Shown here piece after piece: positions 54,259 to 64,000 of a stretch of 64,000 nt of DNA. Within the stretch, counting starts at the first letter, position 1. The number at the start of each line of letters is the position of its first letter. The position numbers and the translations under genes were made by a program. The notes beneath the pieces are model-generated. The model was not told the origin of the DNA. It saw only the letters and a program-made list of their open reading frames with translations, and did no database searches. Source of the stretch: Deinandra increscens subsp. villosa (lineage: Eukaryota; Streptophyta; Magnoliopsida; Asterales; Asteraceae); the NCBI GenBank assembly GCA_039602395.1, contig JBCNJP010000212.1:65902-129901 (forward strand), in the 5' to 3' direction.

Positions 54259-54758
54259 NNNNNNNNNNNNNNNNNNNNNNNNNNNNNNNNNNNNNNNNNN
54301 NNNNNNNNNNNNNNNNNNNNNNNNNNNNNNNNNNNNNNNNNNNNNNNNNNNNNNNNNNNNNNNNNNNNNNNNNNNNNNNNNNNNNNNNNNNNNNNNNNNN
54401 NNNNNNNNNNNNNNNNNNNNNNNNNNNNNNNNNNNNNNNNNNNNNNNNNNNNNNNNNNNNNNNNNNNNNNNNNNNNNNNNNNNNNNNNNNNNNNNNNNNN
54501 NNNNNNNNNNNNNNNNNNNNNNNNNNNNNNNNNNNNNNNNNNNNNNNNNNNNNNNNNNNNNNNNNNNNNNNNNNNNNNNNNNNNNNNNNNNNNNNNNNNN
54601 NNNNNNNNNNNNNNNNNNNNNNNNNNNNNNNNNNNNNNNNNNNNNNNNNNNNNNNNNNNNNNNNNNNNNNNNNNNNNNNNNNNNNNNNNNNNNNNNNNNN
54701 NNNNNNNNNNNNNNNNNNNNNNNNNNNNNNNNNNNNNNNNNNNNNNNNNNNNNNNNNN
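54259..54758. other. Assembly gap, 500 N
   Basis: Second 500-base placeholder, inside the gypsy leader region. The rest of the gypsy element is not recognisable after it. Confidence 0.98.
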
Positions 54759-55862
54759 AGAGCAGTGATCCGGTTAAAGTTCAACCGGAATGGGGCCAAG
54801 TGGAACCTGTGCGGTTCAATCGGAATTCTTCCGGACGAAGTTGGAACGTTGATCCGGAGTATCAGTTCTTCCGGAAAAAACAACTGTTACGCGGAGTCAG
54901 CTGTAAAACGCGTCTTCTGAGCTAACTAAGGTAATTCCGTGTTAATTAGTAATCAATTTGTATTAAAGACGTTTAATGCAAAGTTTGACTACGAATTAAC
55001 TTTTGAGTGCTCAACAAGACTCCTTACCACTATAAATATAGCCTCACCAGTTGAGGCTCAACACACCGAATTCCACACAAGAATTCTCTCTCCCTCTCCT
55101 CTCTCTTTCTCTCATCTTCTTCATCGTTCTTGGTATTTTCAAGCTCAGTGTTATCCCAGCCGTACAATAAGGTTTAGGCGATTGTACCCTAGGTAACAAA
55201 ACGGGTTCTTCGGTAGACCCGGAATTTGTTTTAAGGTACCTGGGTTTTGACCCGAAGCCTTCGCCAAAGGATTTCTAAATCCTTCTTTAATTCTTCCAAA
55301 ACATCTAAAGTTTTAATCTAAACCTTTTACAAACCTTTTGTCACCACTTAATTGTTAAATAGAATTTAAAGTTTCATTTCATTTTTAAAAAAAAACTCTT
55401 TACTAAATTTTTCTCTCATTTGTATTCTTTCATTTTCCATTTCCATGTATTGTATTTCTTTATTCATTGTAATTGTATTGTAACATCTTTCTCTTTTTTC
55501 TATATTGTAATAGGAGTAGATTGTTTTTATTTTCATTGTATTGTAATAGTATAGTTTTATTTCTTTGATTGTAATCGTACTAAAAATAAAATATTTATAT
55601 TATTTAAATCTACGAACGGTTTTCCTACAGTTACCGACTAGAGTTCACATCCTCGCTTCACAACGACGATGTATCAATTAATCATTTAAAAACTTAAAAG
55701 GAATTGCATACTCAAACGCAATGATAAAGATAATATAATTAGAAAGCAAACTAAAAACCAAAAAAGAAAAAAAACAAAGCTAAAGAGGGGATTGAACCTC
55801 CCCGTTTAACTAAACAAATCAGCAACAAGAGATTGTAGCATAAGCTTAAACCACTATTCTTA
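54759..55862 (+). promoter_or_regulatory. Promoter-like stretch with TATA box and CT-rich leader
   Basis: TATAAATATAGCC at 55031-55043 is followed 50 bp later by a CT-rich run (CTCTCTCCCTCTCCTCTCTC, 55085-55110), as in a plant core promoter and 5' leader. A T-rich zone with AATAAAATA near 55585 and TGTATTGTATT words could be a 3' end. No ORF of note follows, so this could be an LTR or promoter of an unrecognised retroelement. From about 55620 no further feature was seen until the Harbinger end at 55863. Confidence 0.35.
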
Positions 55863-57154
55863 TAGCATGCGGTATACCCCCGTCAAGGGGGCGTCATTGC
55901 CCTTGACGGGCGTGGAACACCGCCCCGCCCTGGGCGTTATAGGGGCGTTTTGAGGGAGGCGTCGAGGGGCTAACGGGCGTCAATTTGAAATATTACCGTT
56001 GAACGGTAATATTTTCAACCGTTGGAAATTGTTTTTTTTTTTTTTTTTAATCAATCAACTAATTAACCTTTTATCCACTATATATACCACACAATTTATA
56101 CACTTTTAAATTTTTTTTTTATTTTTTTCGTCTTTTATTATATAAAAAATAACTATTTTTATTTAAAAAATTTTGTAGGAAACGCTCAAACATTAGGGGC
56201 GTTTTGGGACCGGTGTTCCAAAAAATTTCATGCTCTTCGAAAGGAAAACGCAAAGCCCGACCAACGTTTCTACCGAAACAACGACAAGCTTTCGTCAAAG
56301 TGGAAAAATTTGAAAACAAGGATAGCAAAGTGGCACGGGATTTATAAGGAAGTTGAACGTAATCGTCGTAGCGGTTGTAGCGACAAAGATCTTCAAACTT
56401 TGGCGTTACAAAGATTCAAGGACGATTTGGGAAAGACACCCGCTCCCGTCAAACTCTACGAGGCCGTTTCGGCCTCCCCTAAATTTAATGAAATGATTTT
56501 GGGGGATGGTTCTTCCAAAAAACGATCGTCTTCGGAAATGTACGACGATAGCCCAAGGGGATCAACGGGCCGTTGCAACATAAATTTGAATGATGAAACG
56601 ATTTTTTTAGACGACGATGTCGATCCGGAAGTTTTGGCCCGACCGATTGGCAAAAAAAAGGCGATGCGTAAAGAAAAAGAGAAGGTTGAAGACGACGCAT
56701 TGTTGGAAGAAATAAGAAAATTCAACCTCCTAGCTTCGGAAAAAAAGGAACAACGTGCCAAGCAAATCCGTCTCGCGGAAGAAAAAAATCGAATGAATCA
56801 ACTACGAGTTCTCCGAATGAATACTACGGGTTTACCCGAAGAGCATAAGGAGTTGATCGAGCGAGAAAAAGCCGATATCGTCGCGAAGTTGAGGACCCGA
56901 AACCCGTAGTTTTATTTTTTTCACATTTCTATCTATGTCTTTGTGTTTAATATATTTAGTTTAATATATTTAGTTTTTATATTTTTCATTTAAATTTTAA
57001 AAAAAAAACATTAAAAAAAATTGATAACATGAGGTGATAACATGGGAGTATACCCCTCCCATGTTATCAAGTCATGTTATCCAGTCAGCGCCCAGTCACG
57101 CCTACGTGGCACAATAACATGGGTTTGATAACATGGGTATACCCCATGCTATTA
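55860..57154 (+). mobile_element. PIF/Harbinger element retaining ORF1 only
   Basis: Element 55863-57151 (1289 bp) flanked by TTA on both sides (55860-55862 and 57152-57154). Termini TAGCATGCGGTATACCC and, inverted, TAGCATGGGGTATACCC. The left subterminal is GC-rich (GGGCGTTTTGAGGGAGGCG). The interior carries a Myb/SANT-type ORF1 exon but no DDE transposase. It would rely on a transposase from an intact relative. Confidence 0.82.
56179..56909 (+). pseudogene. Harbinger ORF1-type Myb/SANT-like protein, 3' exon
   Basis: Open from an acceptor-like TTTTGTAG (ending 56178): FWDRCSKKFHALRKEN, then NNDKLSSKWKNLKTRIAKWHG (trihelix/SANT-like), YEAVSASPKFNEMI, an acidic FLDDDVDPEV, the nuclear-signal-like ARPIGKKKAMRKEKEK, and a charged coiled coil to a stop at 56907. 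RPIGxKxAKRK after an acidic patch is typical of the PIF/Harbinger accessory DNA-binding protein (also labelled NAM-associated C-terminal). It recruits the transposase to element ends. The first exon with the start codon is missing from the element, so this is a broken gene. Confidence 0.75.
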
Positions 57155-58019
57155 CCAAACTTCTATTTTGAATTTAGTACAATTTATTAGGCTACGTAGT
57201 CATCCCCGTAGGTTATTCGTAGTGGTAATCTTACCCTTTTTCAACCCTAGCATCAAATCATTACTTTCATACTTGTTCAACTCTCTCTTCACACCTTTAA
57301 CCTCATTCCTAATTTCTTATTTCTACTACATTATCTGTCACTTGTTTTTAATAATACTAAACTAGAAAAGGTAGGGCAGAGAGAGAGAGAGAAAGAGTTT
57401 AAGAGAGAGATACGCATAAAATTGATAGGAAGGGGTGTGATGAATGCGAGTCACACTTAATTATCTAAAAAATCATGGCCTATCACCTCCGGAAATGGTG
57501 TAGCCGTGTGGTGAATATTGCCAACTCATCACCCCACATTGTGCGGCCTCACCATCACAACTACTCTTATAGGGCGTTTTGGAGGGGAAAAGGCCAGAAC
57601 ACCGCCCCTAGGGGCGTATTAAGGTGGTGTTATGCTAGTAGCGTGATGATGGTATAAATGTTGTTTCAATTTTTTTCTTTCTCCACCACTCAAACAATTA
57701 CACCATCACTCATCCACTACACATACTTTTTCACCGTCACATAACATGCTTCGTGACATCGTATGTGACAGTTTAATCACTTTTATATCATCATGAGCGG
57801 TGTCTAGATACACCTTATTTGATACTAATTCTAGGCTAAAGATACCAATATGGTTACGAATAATAGTATTTATTATTATTATTGGTATGATGTAACTTTT
57901 AGAGAAAATGAGCTTAAAACGAGATTTTATATATCATTGTGTTGAGAGACGAATAGTATTACTAATCTAAAATCGCTGAATCACGATTTTATCTAAATGT
58001 CATGGTTATATAGTAATTA
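57155..58019. other. Spacer with Harbinger-like scrap
   Basis: No gene. An AG-repeat lies at about 57378-57396. 57570-57620 (GGGCGTTTTGGAGGGG, AACACCGCCCCTAGGGGCG) shares words with the left subterminal zone of the Harbinger element at 55910-55960 and may be a decayed relative. The rest is AT-rich. Confidence 0.4.
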
Positions 58020-58423
58020 CTAGGTTAGTAACCCGTGTACTACACGGGCTGAATATAAATTTATAATATTAGATAAATACAAAGAAAAAGATAATAATCA
58101 AGAAATTTGAAAATTATGACTGATATAAATTTATTATAATATATTAAATAATAGTTTAATACATTAAAGAAACTTATTATGTTTGACAAATTGTTGATTA
58201 CTTTCCACAAAAGACTAAAATTATTAAGTAAATTAATCAAATCTACATTAATTTTATCAAAATTTTAAAATAAAATTTTAGTTTTGACAAAATTGGTAAT
58301 TAATCTTAATTAATTATTTACTAAATTGGTAATTCAATATAGTTTGACATGTGGCGGTGGTGATGTGGACCCTTTATAATTGAGACATGTGGCATACATT
58401 TTATTGTTTTATTAGGATTAAGA
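58020..58423 (-). mobile_element. Helitron-like non-autonomous element (minus strand)
   Basis: Read on the minus strand: starts TCTTAATCCTAATAAAACAA after an A, and ends with hairpin CCCGTGTA-G-TACACGGG, eight bases, then CTAG followed by T. Helitrons start TC, end with a hairpin plus CTRR and insert between A and T without target duplication, so all four criteria fit. 404 bp, no coding. A related copy in opposite orientation is at 62431-62793. Confidence 0.6.
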
Positions 58424-58462
58424 TTATCAAATTTCTTTCATGTGTCATGACTAAATACATTG

Positions 58463-59463
58463 AAAAATAAAGGAAAATTGGATTTAAATAATACGAGTTA
58501 TCACTTATTGGCGAATAATAATATGAGTTTTGACCTTTCCTCACAATAATACCAATTAAACACATAGGTGATATCAGTGATACGCCGTTAAAATTAATTT
58601 AACGGGGTTAGTGAAACGGATCTTTTTGTCATTTTTGAAAGTTGAGGGGCTTGTTTTGTAATTTTTTTTTTTACAAACATAAAAAAAAAGAAGAAAAGTG
58701 CTTCTCCTTCCTCTTCCTCCGCCACTGTATCCCACCGGCGACGAACTCCGGGCGCCCATTTTCTGCCGGACGAACAAACTCCGGTACGCCGCCTTGATCT
58801 CCGCCGTATCGGCTCCGATTTGTATCCCGAGCACGTCGTATAGCGAGGAAGTGGTGGCAATGCGTGGAGATCTGGATGTGGTTCTCTCAGCTGTAGCTGC
58901 GTCGAAATTAGCCGAGATCGGAGGTCGGAGATGGGGCTGCTGGGTCCGTCGGGTTTGTGGCGATGTGATGCCGCCGCTGGGTCGCCGAGTGAAAACAGAT
59001 CACGGGCAAGAAGGTCGCCGGTAGAGCAAAGCGAGAGAGGTGCGGAGGGGAGCCGGTCGGAAAGGAAGTAACGGGGACGAGGAGGCGCCGGGCTGCTTTG
59101 CCGGAAAAATCGATGGATAACGTGTGGCTGCCGGAGCCGTCGTGTGGCTGCCGGAGCCGGCGGCCGGAAAACCGGGGCTTCCCCCCTCTCGGTCTCTTCT
59201 CCCGTGAAACACTTTTCTTTTTTTTTTGGTTTGTTTATATATATATATATATATATATATAACAATTTCAAAACAGCCCCTGATTTTTCTAAAATGACAA
59301 AAAGATCCATTTCACTAACCCCGTTAAATCAATTTAAACGGCGTATCACTGATAACACCCATGTGTTAAATTGGTATTATTGTAGGTCACGGTTGAAACT
59401 CATATTATTATTCGCCAATAAGTGATAACTCGTATTATTTAAATCCAATTTTCCAAAAATAAA
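58463..59463. mobile_element. Pack-MULE carrying a DnaJ gene fragment
   Basis: Element 58472-59454 (983 bp), inverted termini GGAAAATTGGATTTAAATAA extending about 200 bp, flanked by perfect 9-bp duplication AAAAATAAA (58463-58471, 59455-59463). The interior 58690-59215 is GC-rich in an AT-rich neighbourhood. It includes a 20-bp tandem duplication near 59121-59160 and a TA microsatellite (59234-59262) next to the right TIR. Confidence 0.9.
58770..58960 (-). pseudogene. Captured 5' fragment of a small plastid-type DnaJ (J11-like) gene
   Basis: Minus-strand frame reads a Ser/Thr/Arg-rich transit-peptide-like leader (TTSRSPRIATTSS) followed by LYDVLGIQIGADTAEIKAAYRSL, the first helices of a J-domain (family pattern YDVLGv..gAt..EIKkAYR.LA). 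The HPD tripeptide and the rest are not present: after YRSL the sequence diverges into low-complexity text (VRQKMGARSSSPVG). Leader composition and the proximity of the J-domain to it resemble plant chloroplast DnaJ 11-type proteins. It cannot stimulate Hsp70 without HPD; it is a captured remnant. Confidence 0.72.
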
Positions 59464-59967
59464 ATGCAGATGAGTTTGGAAATTAAAAGAAAATGAAGAT
59501 GGGCTTATCAACAAAATATGAGGATCACGTGGAGAGGTTGGCCCACATAAAGAACAAACCAATTAAAAAGAGATGGCAAGAAAGAAAAAAGGGGGATTCG
59601 AGAGGAGTTTTGACGGTAGATTGAGGAGTGCCTTAGGACACGAACCAAGAAGGCAAGAGAACTATTTGTTTTTGGTGACTTTTCGAAAGATTGTGAAGCT
59701 CTTAGATTGAAGCACAAACCAACAAGGAAGAGGTTACGTTTTTAGTTGTTTTCACATGTTTTGATATGTAAGATAAACTGAGTATTATAGTTATTATTTT
59801 AACGATGAGTCTTATCGTGATAATATTTGATTTATTCGTTATGATGTTTGGCTAAAGTATTATGTGATCATACCTTGGTGTAGGGTTAGTATAAGATTTA
59901 TGTTTTCTTTGTTTTGATTGTTATAACATTGGGTGTAAATTCAACTATTTATCTTTATGATTGAATA
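59464..59967. other. Spacer between two MULEs
   Basis: AT-rich, no coding region or repeat recognised. Confidence 0.4.
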
Positions 59968-61231
59968 ATAAGTCATGGGAAAATCACCAAAATGACCAAG
60001 TTTGACCAAGAAAAATCCGAAATGACCAACCAAAAGTATACTAACTCAAATGACCCACCAAATAGAATCCAGCCATTTGTCATATTTTAACCAATCACAA
60101 TCTCACATGTGTCCTCAATCTGACAAGTAGGCTAAATGTGTAACCCACTCTCAGCCAATACATGTTCGACACGTGGAAAAAAACTCAGAATACTAGGCTT
60201 GGCACCAGCTTTGTAACCGGGCCTCTACAAATCTGCCACGTGTCCTAGAAAAAAACTCCCCCCTTACCTCCCCCAACCCCCCCCCCCCCCCCTTACCTCC
60301 CCCCTGCGTCATAATTAGTTATTCAATATTTAGACATTTAAGACATGATTTCAATTAATATATAATTTAATTATCCTATTATTTAGTTACATTGTAACCT
60401 CACACTTTAAAACTAGTTTTAAAATTAAAATTTTCTTACTCATAACTTTGTTTTTTCTTATTTTAAAACCTTTTCTATTTTTTTTAAATGAGATTTTGCA
60501 CACCTCAAAGAAACTCCTAGAAAACCGGTGGGCGGCGGCGGCGGTTTTAATGGTGGAGTTTGATCACCGGCTGCCGGTGGAGGAGGTGATTGTGGCGGTG
60601 GAATTATAATGACAAGATCACCGGTGGGCGGCGGTGGTGGCGGTGGAATCGTAACAACAATATGATCAGTGGTGGGGAGACGGTGTTGTTGACGGAGAGG
60701 CAGGGGGAGTCGCCGGAGAAACCATGGTGATCATCGACCGCATTCGTACATTAACAACGAAGAGTATATAAAAGAAGTAATGTATTGAGAAGCATGCATT
60801 AGGTGTTAATTTATAGGGTTTGAAATTCGTAAGAAAGGAAACAAATCCAAAATAAAAAAGATGAAAGATTGCTAAAATCTAGGGAAAATATTCTTTTCAT
60901 TATTGGGGGGAGGTAAGGGGGAGTTGGGGGAGGTAAGGGGGAGTTTTTTTCTAGGACACGTGGCAGATTTGTAGAGGCCCGGTTACAAAGCTGGTGCCAA
61001 GCCTAGTATTCTGAGTTTTTTTCCACGTGTCGAACATGTATTGGCTGAGAGTGGGTTCCACATTTAGCTTACTTGTCAGATTGAGGACACATGTGAGATT
61101 GTGATTGGTTAAAATATGACATATGGCTGGATTCTATTGGGTGGGTCATTTGAGTTAGTATACTTTTGGTTGGTCATTTCGGATTTTTCTTGGTCAAACT
61201 TGGTCATTTTGGTGATTTTCCCATAAGTCAT
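59968..61231. mobile_element. MULE with long terminal inverted repeats, possible Pack-MULE
   Basis: Element 59977-61222 (1246 bp), termini GGGAAAATCACCAAAATGAC with inverted repeats of about 310 bp in good condition (e.g. GGCTTGGCACCAGCTTTGTA and its complement). Perfect 9-bp duplication ATAAGTCAT at 59968-59976 and 61223-61231. The interior has a GC-rich block at 60530-60740 whose minus strand reads a Pro-rich stretch (IPPPPPPPTGDLVIIIPP). No transposase. The source of the GC-rich block was not recognised. Confidence 0.9.
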
Positions 61232-62424
61232 TGGTAGATTTAGTTGATTAAAGATTCGTCTTACTGGTTTTGGCGTTGCTTGATTATTAATTGCTAGCTT
61301 AATTCTTAAGTAATGATCAATTCTATTATTACCAATTGACTCGTACTAAGGCCACATCTTAGCAGGAGCCGTTATTCGGTTTCGGACCATTAGCCAGCAT
61401 CTGCCAGATTCTTTGGTCTTGTATGGGTACTTCACACTAAAGTCAGTACCAATTTATGTCTATGTAACAGTTTCATAACAATCCAATGAAGTTCACGTTG
61501 CCTATTGCTAATCTGAATCCTGGGTGTGATCATCTTTTTTATTTCATTGTTATTCTTGTTTACTATTTCTTTTTAAAATCGAAAATCAACTTTTACACTT
61601 TTTAGTTTTTAATCTAGTTAATGAAATAAATCATATAACACTGACCACATACTCCTCATGAATTCGATACCCTATTTACCCTAGCTACCTAGGTTATTTA
61701 GGTTTTTGAAGTGGACCACGACATCCGCTATCACACACCGGCAATGGCGAATCCAGATTTTTTTTTCATGGGGTTCGGTCACCAAGTATCTTGGTGTTCG
61801 GTTCATAAAAATCGAAAAAATACTAAAAATACTACAGCGCCAAAAAATTTCATGAGTGTCGGACGAACCCCTAGGCTTGTGACTTAACATAAGGGAAAAA
61901 AAAGTATAAAATGAAATCGATGTAACGTGCTACCCTTGAAGTAACATATGCCATCATTTTGGTTTTATTTATATTACCAAGGAGACAAGTTAATTCTACA
62001 AATCTCCAAAAGAATGGGATGGAAATCAACTCTTACTTTGGATAAGATATTTTTATATATATTTCTTAACGCTTATTTTTATAACAATAAAAATATTTTT
62101 TAGATTACGAATGTAACATTACAAAGTGTTTTTTATTCATGCTTCATAATGTATTTCCATGTTTTGTTTAAATTTTCTAACTACCTTTTAAGTTTCAAGC
62201 TAGTATTATGTTTAGGGACAAAGAGGTTAAATGAAAAATACCATTTTAAACTCACTTTTTAATTTTACTTATAAGTCTGTTGACTTATATAAAAATCCGA
62301 CTGGTTATATTTTTTTAACCCTTTCAAATTATGCCATCACATCATTCTTTTGTTTATGAAATAAGTTTGAAAGGGGCGACTCAATGTTTCTTAAGGCATA
62401 AACACTACCTAATAGGCTGGCTAA
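61232..62424. other. Spacer
   Basis: No gene, RNA or structured repeat recognised in this AT-rich stretch. Confidence 0.4.
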
Positions 62425-62430
62425 TCTTAA

Positions 62431-62793
62431 TCTTAATCCTAATAAAGCAATAAAATTTGTGCCACATGTCTCATTTATAAAGTGTCCACATCATCATCGC
62501 CACATGTCAACCTCACAATGAATCACCAATTTAGTAAATAATCAATTAAGATTAATTACCAATTTTATGAAAACTAAAATTTATTTTAAAATTTTAATAA
62601 AGTTAATATAGATTTGATTAATTTACTCAATAATTTTAATCTTTTCTGGAAAGCAATCAACAACTTGTCAAAATAATAAGATTTTTATGTTAATCATAAT
62701 TTTCAAATTTCTTAACTATTATCTTTTTCTTTGTATTTATCTGATATTATAAATTTATATTCAGCCTGTGTAGTACACAGGTTACTAACCTAG
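62431..62793 (+). mobile_element. Helitron-like non-autonomous element (plus strand)
   Basis: TCTTAATCCTAATAAAGCAA at the left (preceded by A; a second possible TC is at 62425) and hairpin CCTGTGTA-G-TACACAGG, TTACTAAC, CTAG then T at the right. It aligns along its whole length to the minus-strand copy at 58020-58423 with roughly four fifths identity by eye and several indels, including compensating C-to-T/G-to-A changes in the hairpin stem. Confidence 0.6.
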
Positions 62794-62988
62794 TAAGTAA
62801 TATGGTAAAGTTCTAGTACAAACCAATATTATTGTAAGAACTTAATAAACTAATGTAAAAACCATTAAATTTCAATTGAATTAAGGTTATTTAGATAATT
62901 TTTGTGCTTCTTCTTCTTTTTTCGTTCATGTCTATACACATGATGGCAATTTAACAACCTAAACAAACAAAAAACTAAACAAAATCGT

Positions 62989-63209
62989 ATTTTTTGTTTG
63001 TCCGACTATGTTGCATATATGCAACATGGTATGTTTAAACATATGAAACATACCATGTTGCACATATGAAACATACCATGTTGCACATATGAAACATACC
63101 ATGTTGCACATATGAAACATACCATGTTGCACATATGAAACATACAATATTGCATATATGCAACATTGTATGTTTCATATGTTGTCATATAGTCGGACAA
63201 GCAAAAAAA
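62989..63209. repeat. Fold-back element with five 23-bp tandem repeats
   Basis: Arms TTGTCCGACTAT (62998-63009) and its exact complement (63189-63200) extend outward to about 20 bp with one mismatch and T/A runs. Between them five 23-bp units starting CATATGAAACATACCATGTT (63040-63154; the fifth diverged) are flanked by self-complementary TTGCATATATGCAA on both sides. No coding potential beyond arithmetic openness. Confidence 0.85.
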
Positions 63210-64000
63210 AACAAAAACAAAAAAAAAACTTTTTTTAAGTCATTCGGTGGATATACGTGAAATTAAATTAAAAAAAAATATCAAATTACCCAAAAAAAAA
63301 ACTTCATTTGAAATAATTTTAAAGAACCCTAGTTTGTGACATCTTATTGTAAAAGGAGGTTGAAACTGACCGAAGATCGTGATGGTTCTGGTTGAATCGA
63401 GGAATGAAACGATTCTGTATCGTATTAGACCGAGCCTGCAGATCAGAGGACTGAGATTTCCGATTACATATCGTATGCCATTGACCGTCATTATCTACTG
63501 CCGTAATGCCACCTTGATCGATTAGTAAAATTGTAAAAACATCGACCTCAGATCGATTAGGATTTCTCAGAATCCCTTATAGTCATCTTCATTCATTCAG
63601 ATCTTTATCTAAAAATGCACTCAAATTACTAATTATCACATAATTACCCGCATAACCTTCTAAACCCATTACAACAAAACATGTTTAAGAAATAAAAACA
63701 TTGAGATTAAAAAGAAATTTCATTGTCGATTTCATAACTCTTACTATCATAAAAAAATCCATAACAATATTAGTCATAAGCTAAAACTAAGTATACCTTG
63801 CCTAGAAAAAATATCCATAACTCACAATCATTTGTGTTTGGTCTGGCAATTTAATTGCAGAATTTGTAGTATCAAAATAAACTGAGAAAGTCAGATAAAA
63901 TATAAAATAATAAGTTAAGAAAACTGCGGCGAAGAAGACTAAAGACTGGAACCTGGGTAAACGCGATGTGCTAGCTAAGATTTGTATTACGTATCCTTGG
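63210..64000. other. Terminal AT-rich stretch, nothing assigned
   Basis: An open stretch on the minus strand at 63240-63491 shows no recognisable domain. Sequence near the window end (ACTGCGGCGAAGAAGACTAA) might belong to a gene continuing outside, but this cannot be supported. Confidence 0.3.

Noticed and set aside
54137..54920. Long open frames across the second gap
   Set aside because: Same artefact of 500 N.
54759..55862. Endogenous pararetrovirus promoter region
   Set aside because: TATA box and CT-rich leader are present but no pararetroviral coding sequence or primer site was seen; left as promoter-like only.
59234..59262. TA microsatellite as a regulatory TATA element
   Set aside because: A pure TA run next to a MULE TIR; simple repeat without promoter context.
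63040..63154. CRISPR-like array of 23-bp units
   Set aside because: No spacers between units and a plant nuclear context; simple tandem repeat in a fold-back.
63240..63491. Minus-strand open frame near the right edge
   Set aside because: No motif, low-complexity Phe/Ile-rich end, AT-rich neighbourhood.

Overview
The window is transposon-dominated nuclear DNA from a flowering plant. Almost every recognisable coding stretch belongs to a mobile element: Ty3/gypsy and Ty1/copia LTR retrotransposons with initiator-tRNA-Met primer sites, MULEs, hAT, PIF/Harbinger, Helitron-like ends, an Au-like SINE and a LINE scrap. Two transduplicated host-gene fragments are plant-type (a LARP6-like PAM2 region and a small plastid-type DnaJ). 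The unusual reading-frame block at 30.5-34.6 kb is of a kind I associate from memory with Asteraceae genomes; that family assignment is inference. I found no convincing intact host gene. One possible three-exon micro-gene lies on the minus strand at 15.5-16.3 kb. Two runs of exactly 500 N (34759-35258 and 54259-54758) are scaffold gaps.

Layout. 1-8.8 kb: the 3' part of an Athila/Tat-type gypsy element, in which gag is fused to integrase by an internal deletion, followed by a broken accessory ORF, a long leader and a putative 3' LTR. 9.8-13.0 kb: a decayed Ty1/copia element. 14.2-17.0 kb: a 150-bp minisatellite, the candidate micro-gene and an acidic coding remnant. 17.1-30.2 kb: a decamer-phased (AATTAGGACC-like) array split by a 12-kb hAT element, which itself holds a coding-free Ty3-type LTR element in a tandem arrangement (two 3.3-kb copies at a constant 6880-bp offset).

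30.5-45.9 kb: a retroelement accessory block, the first gap, then a decayed Ty1/copia element. Its RNase H is split by a second, young copia element (37736-45118, 5-bp target duplication GAGAT). That inner element keeps uninterrupted gag and protease-integrase frames but has no reverse transcriptase or RNase H. It carries an unrelated 3' frame instead.

46.3-49.5 kb: LINE and SINE scraps, a lone MULE end, a Pack-MULE carrying a LARP6-like 5' fragment, and a Tourist/Harbinger MITE. 49.5-54.3 kb: a gypsy 3.1-kb 5' LTR, primer site and leader with a 54-bp tandem array. 55.8-57.2 kb: a PIF/Harbinger element retaining only the Myb/SANT-type ORF1 exon. 58.0-62.8 kb: two inverted Helitron-like elements bracketing two MULEs with perfect 9-bp target duplications, one carrying a DnaJ fragment. 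63.0-63.2 kb: a fold-back element built on a 23-bp repeat.

The elements interact mainly by nesting. Non-autonomous forms (RT-less copia, coding-free gypsy, ORF1-only Harbinger, Pack-MULEs) predominate and would need enzymes supplied from elsewhere.
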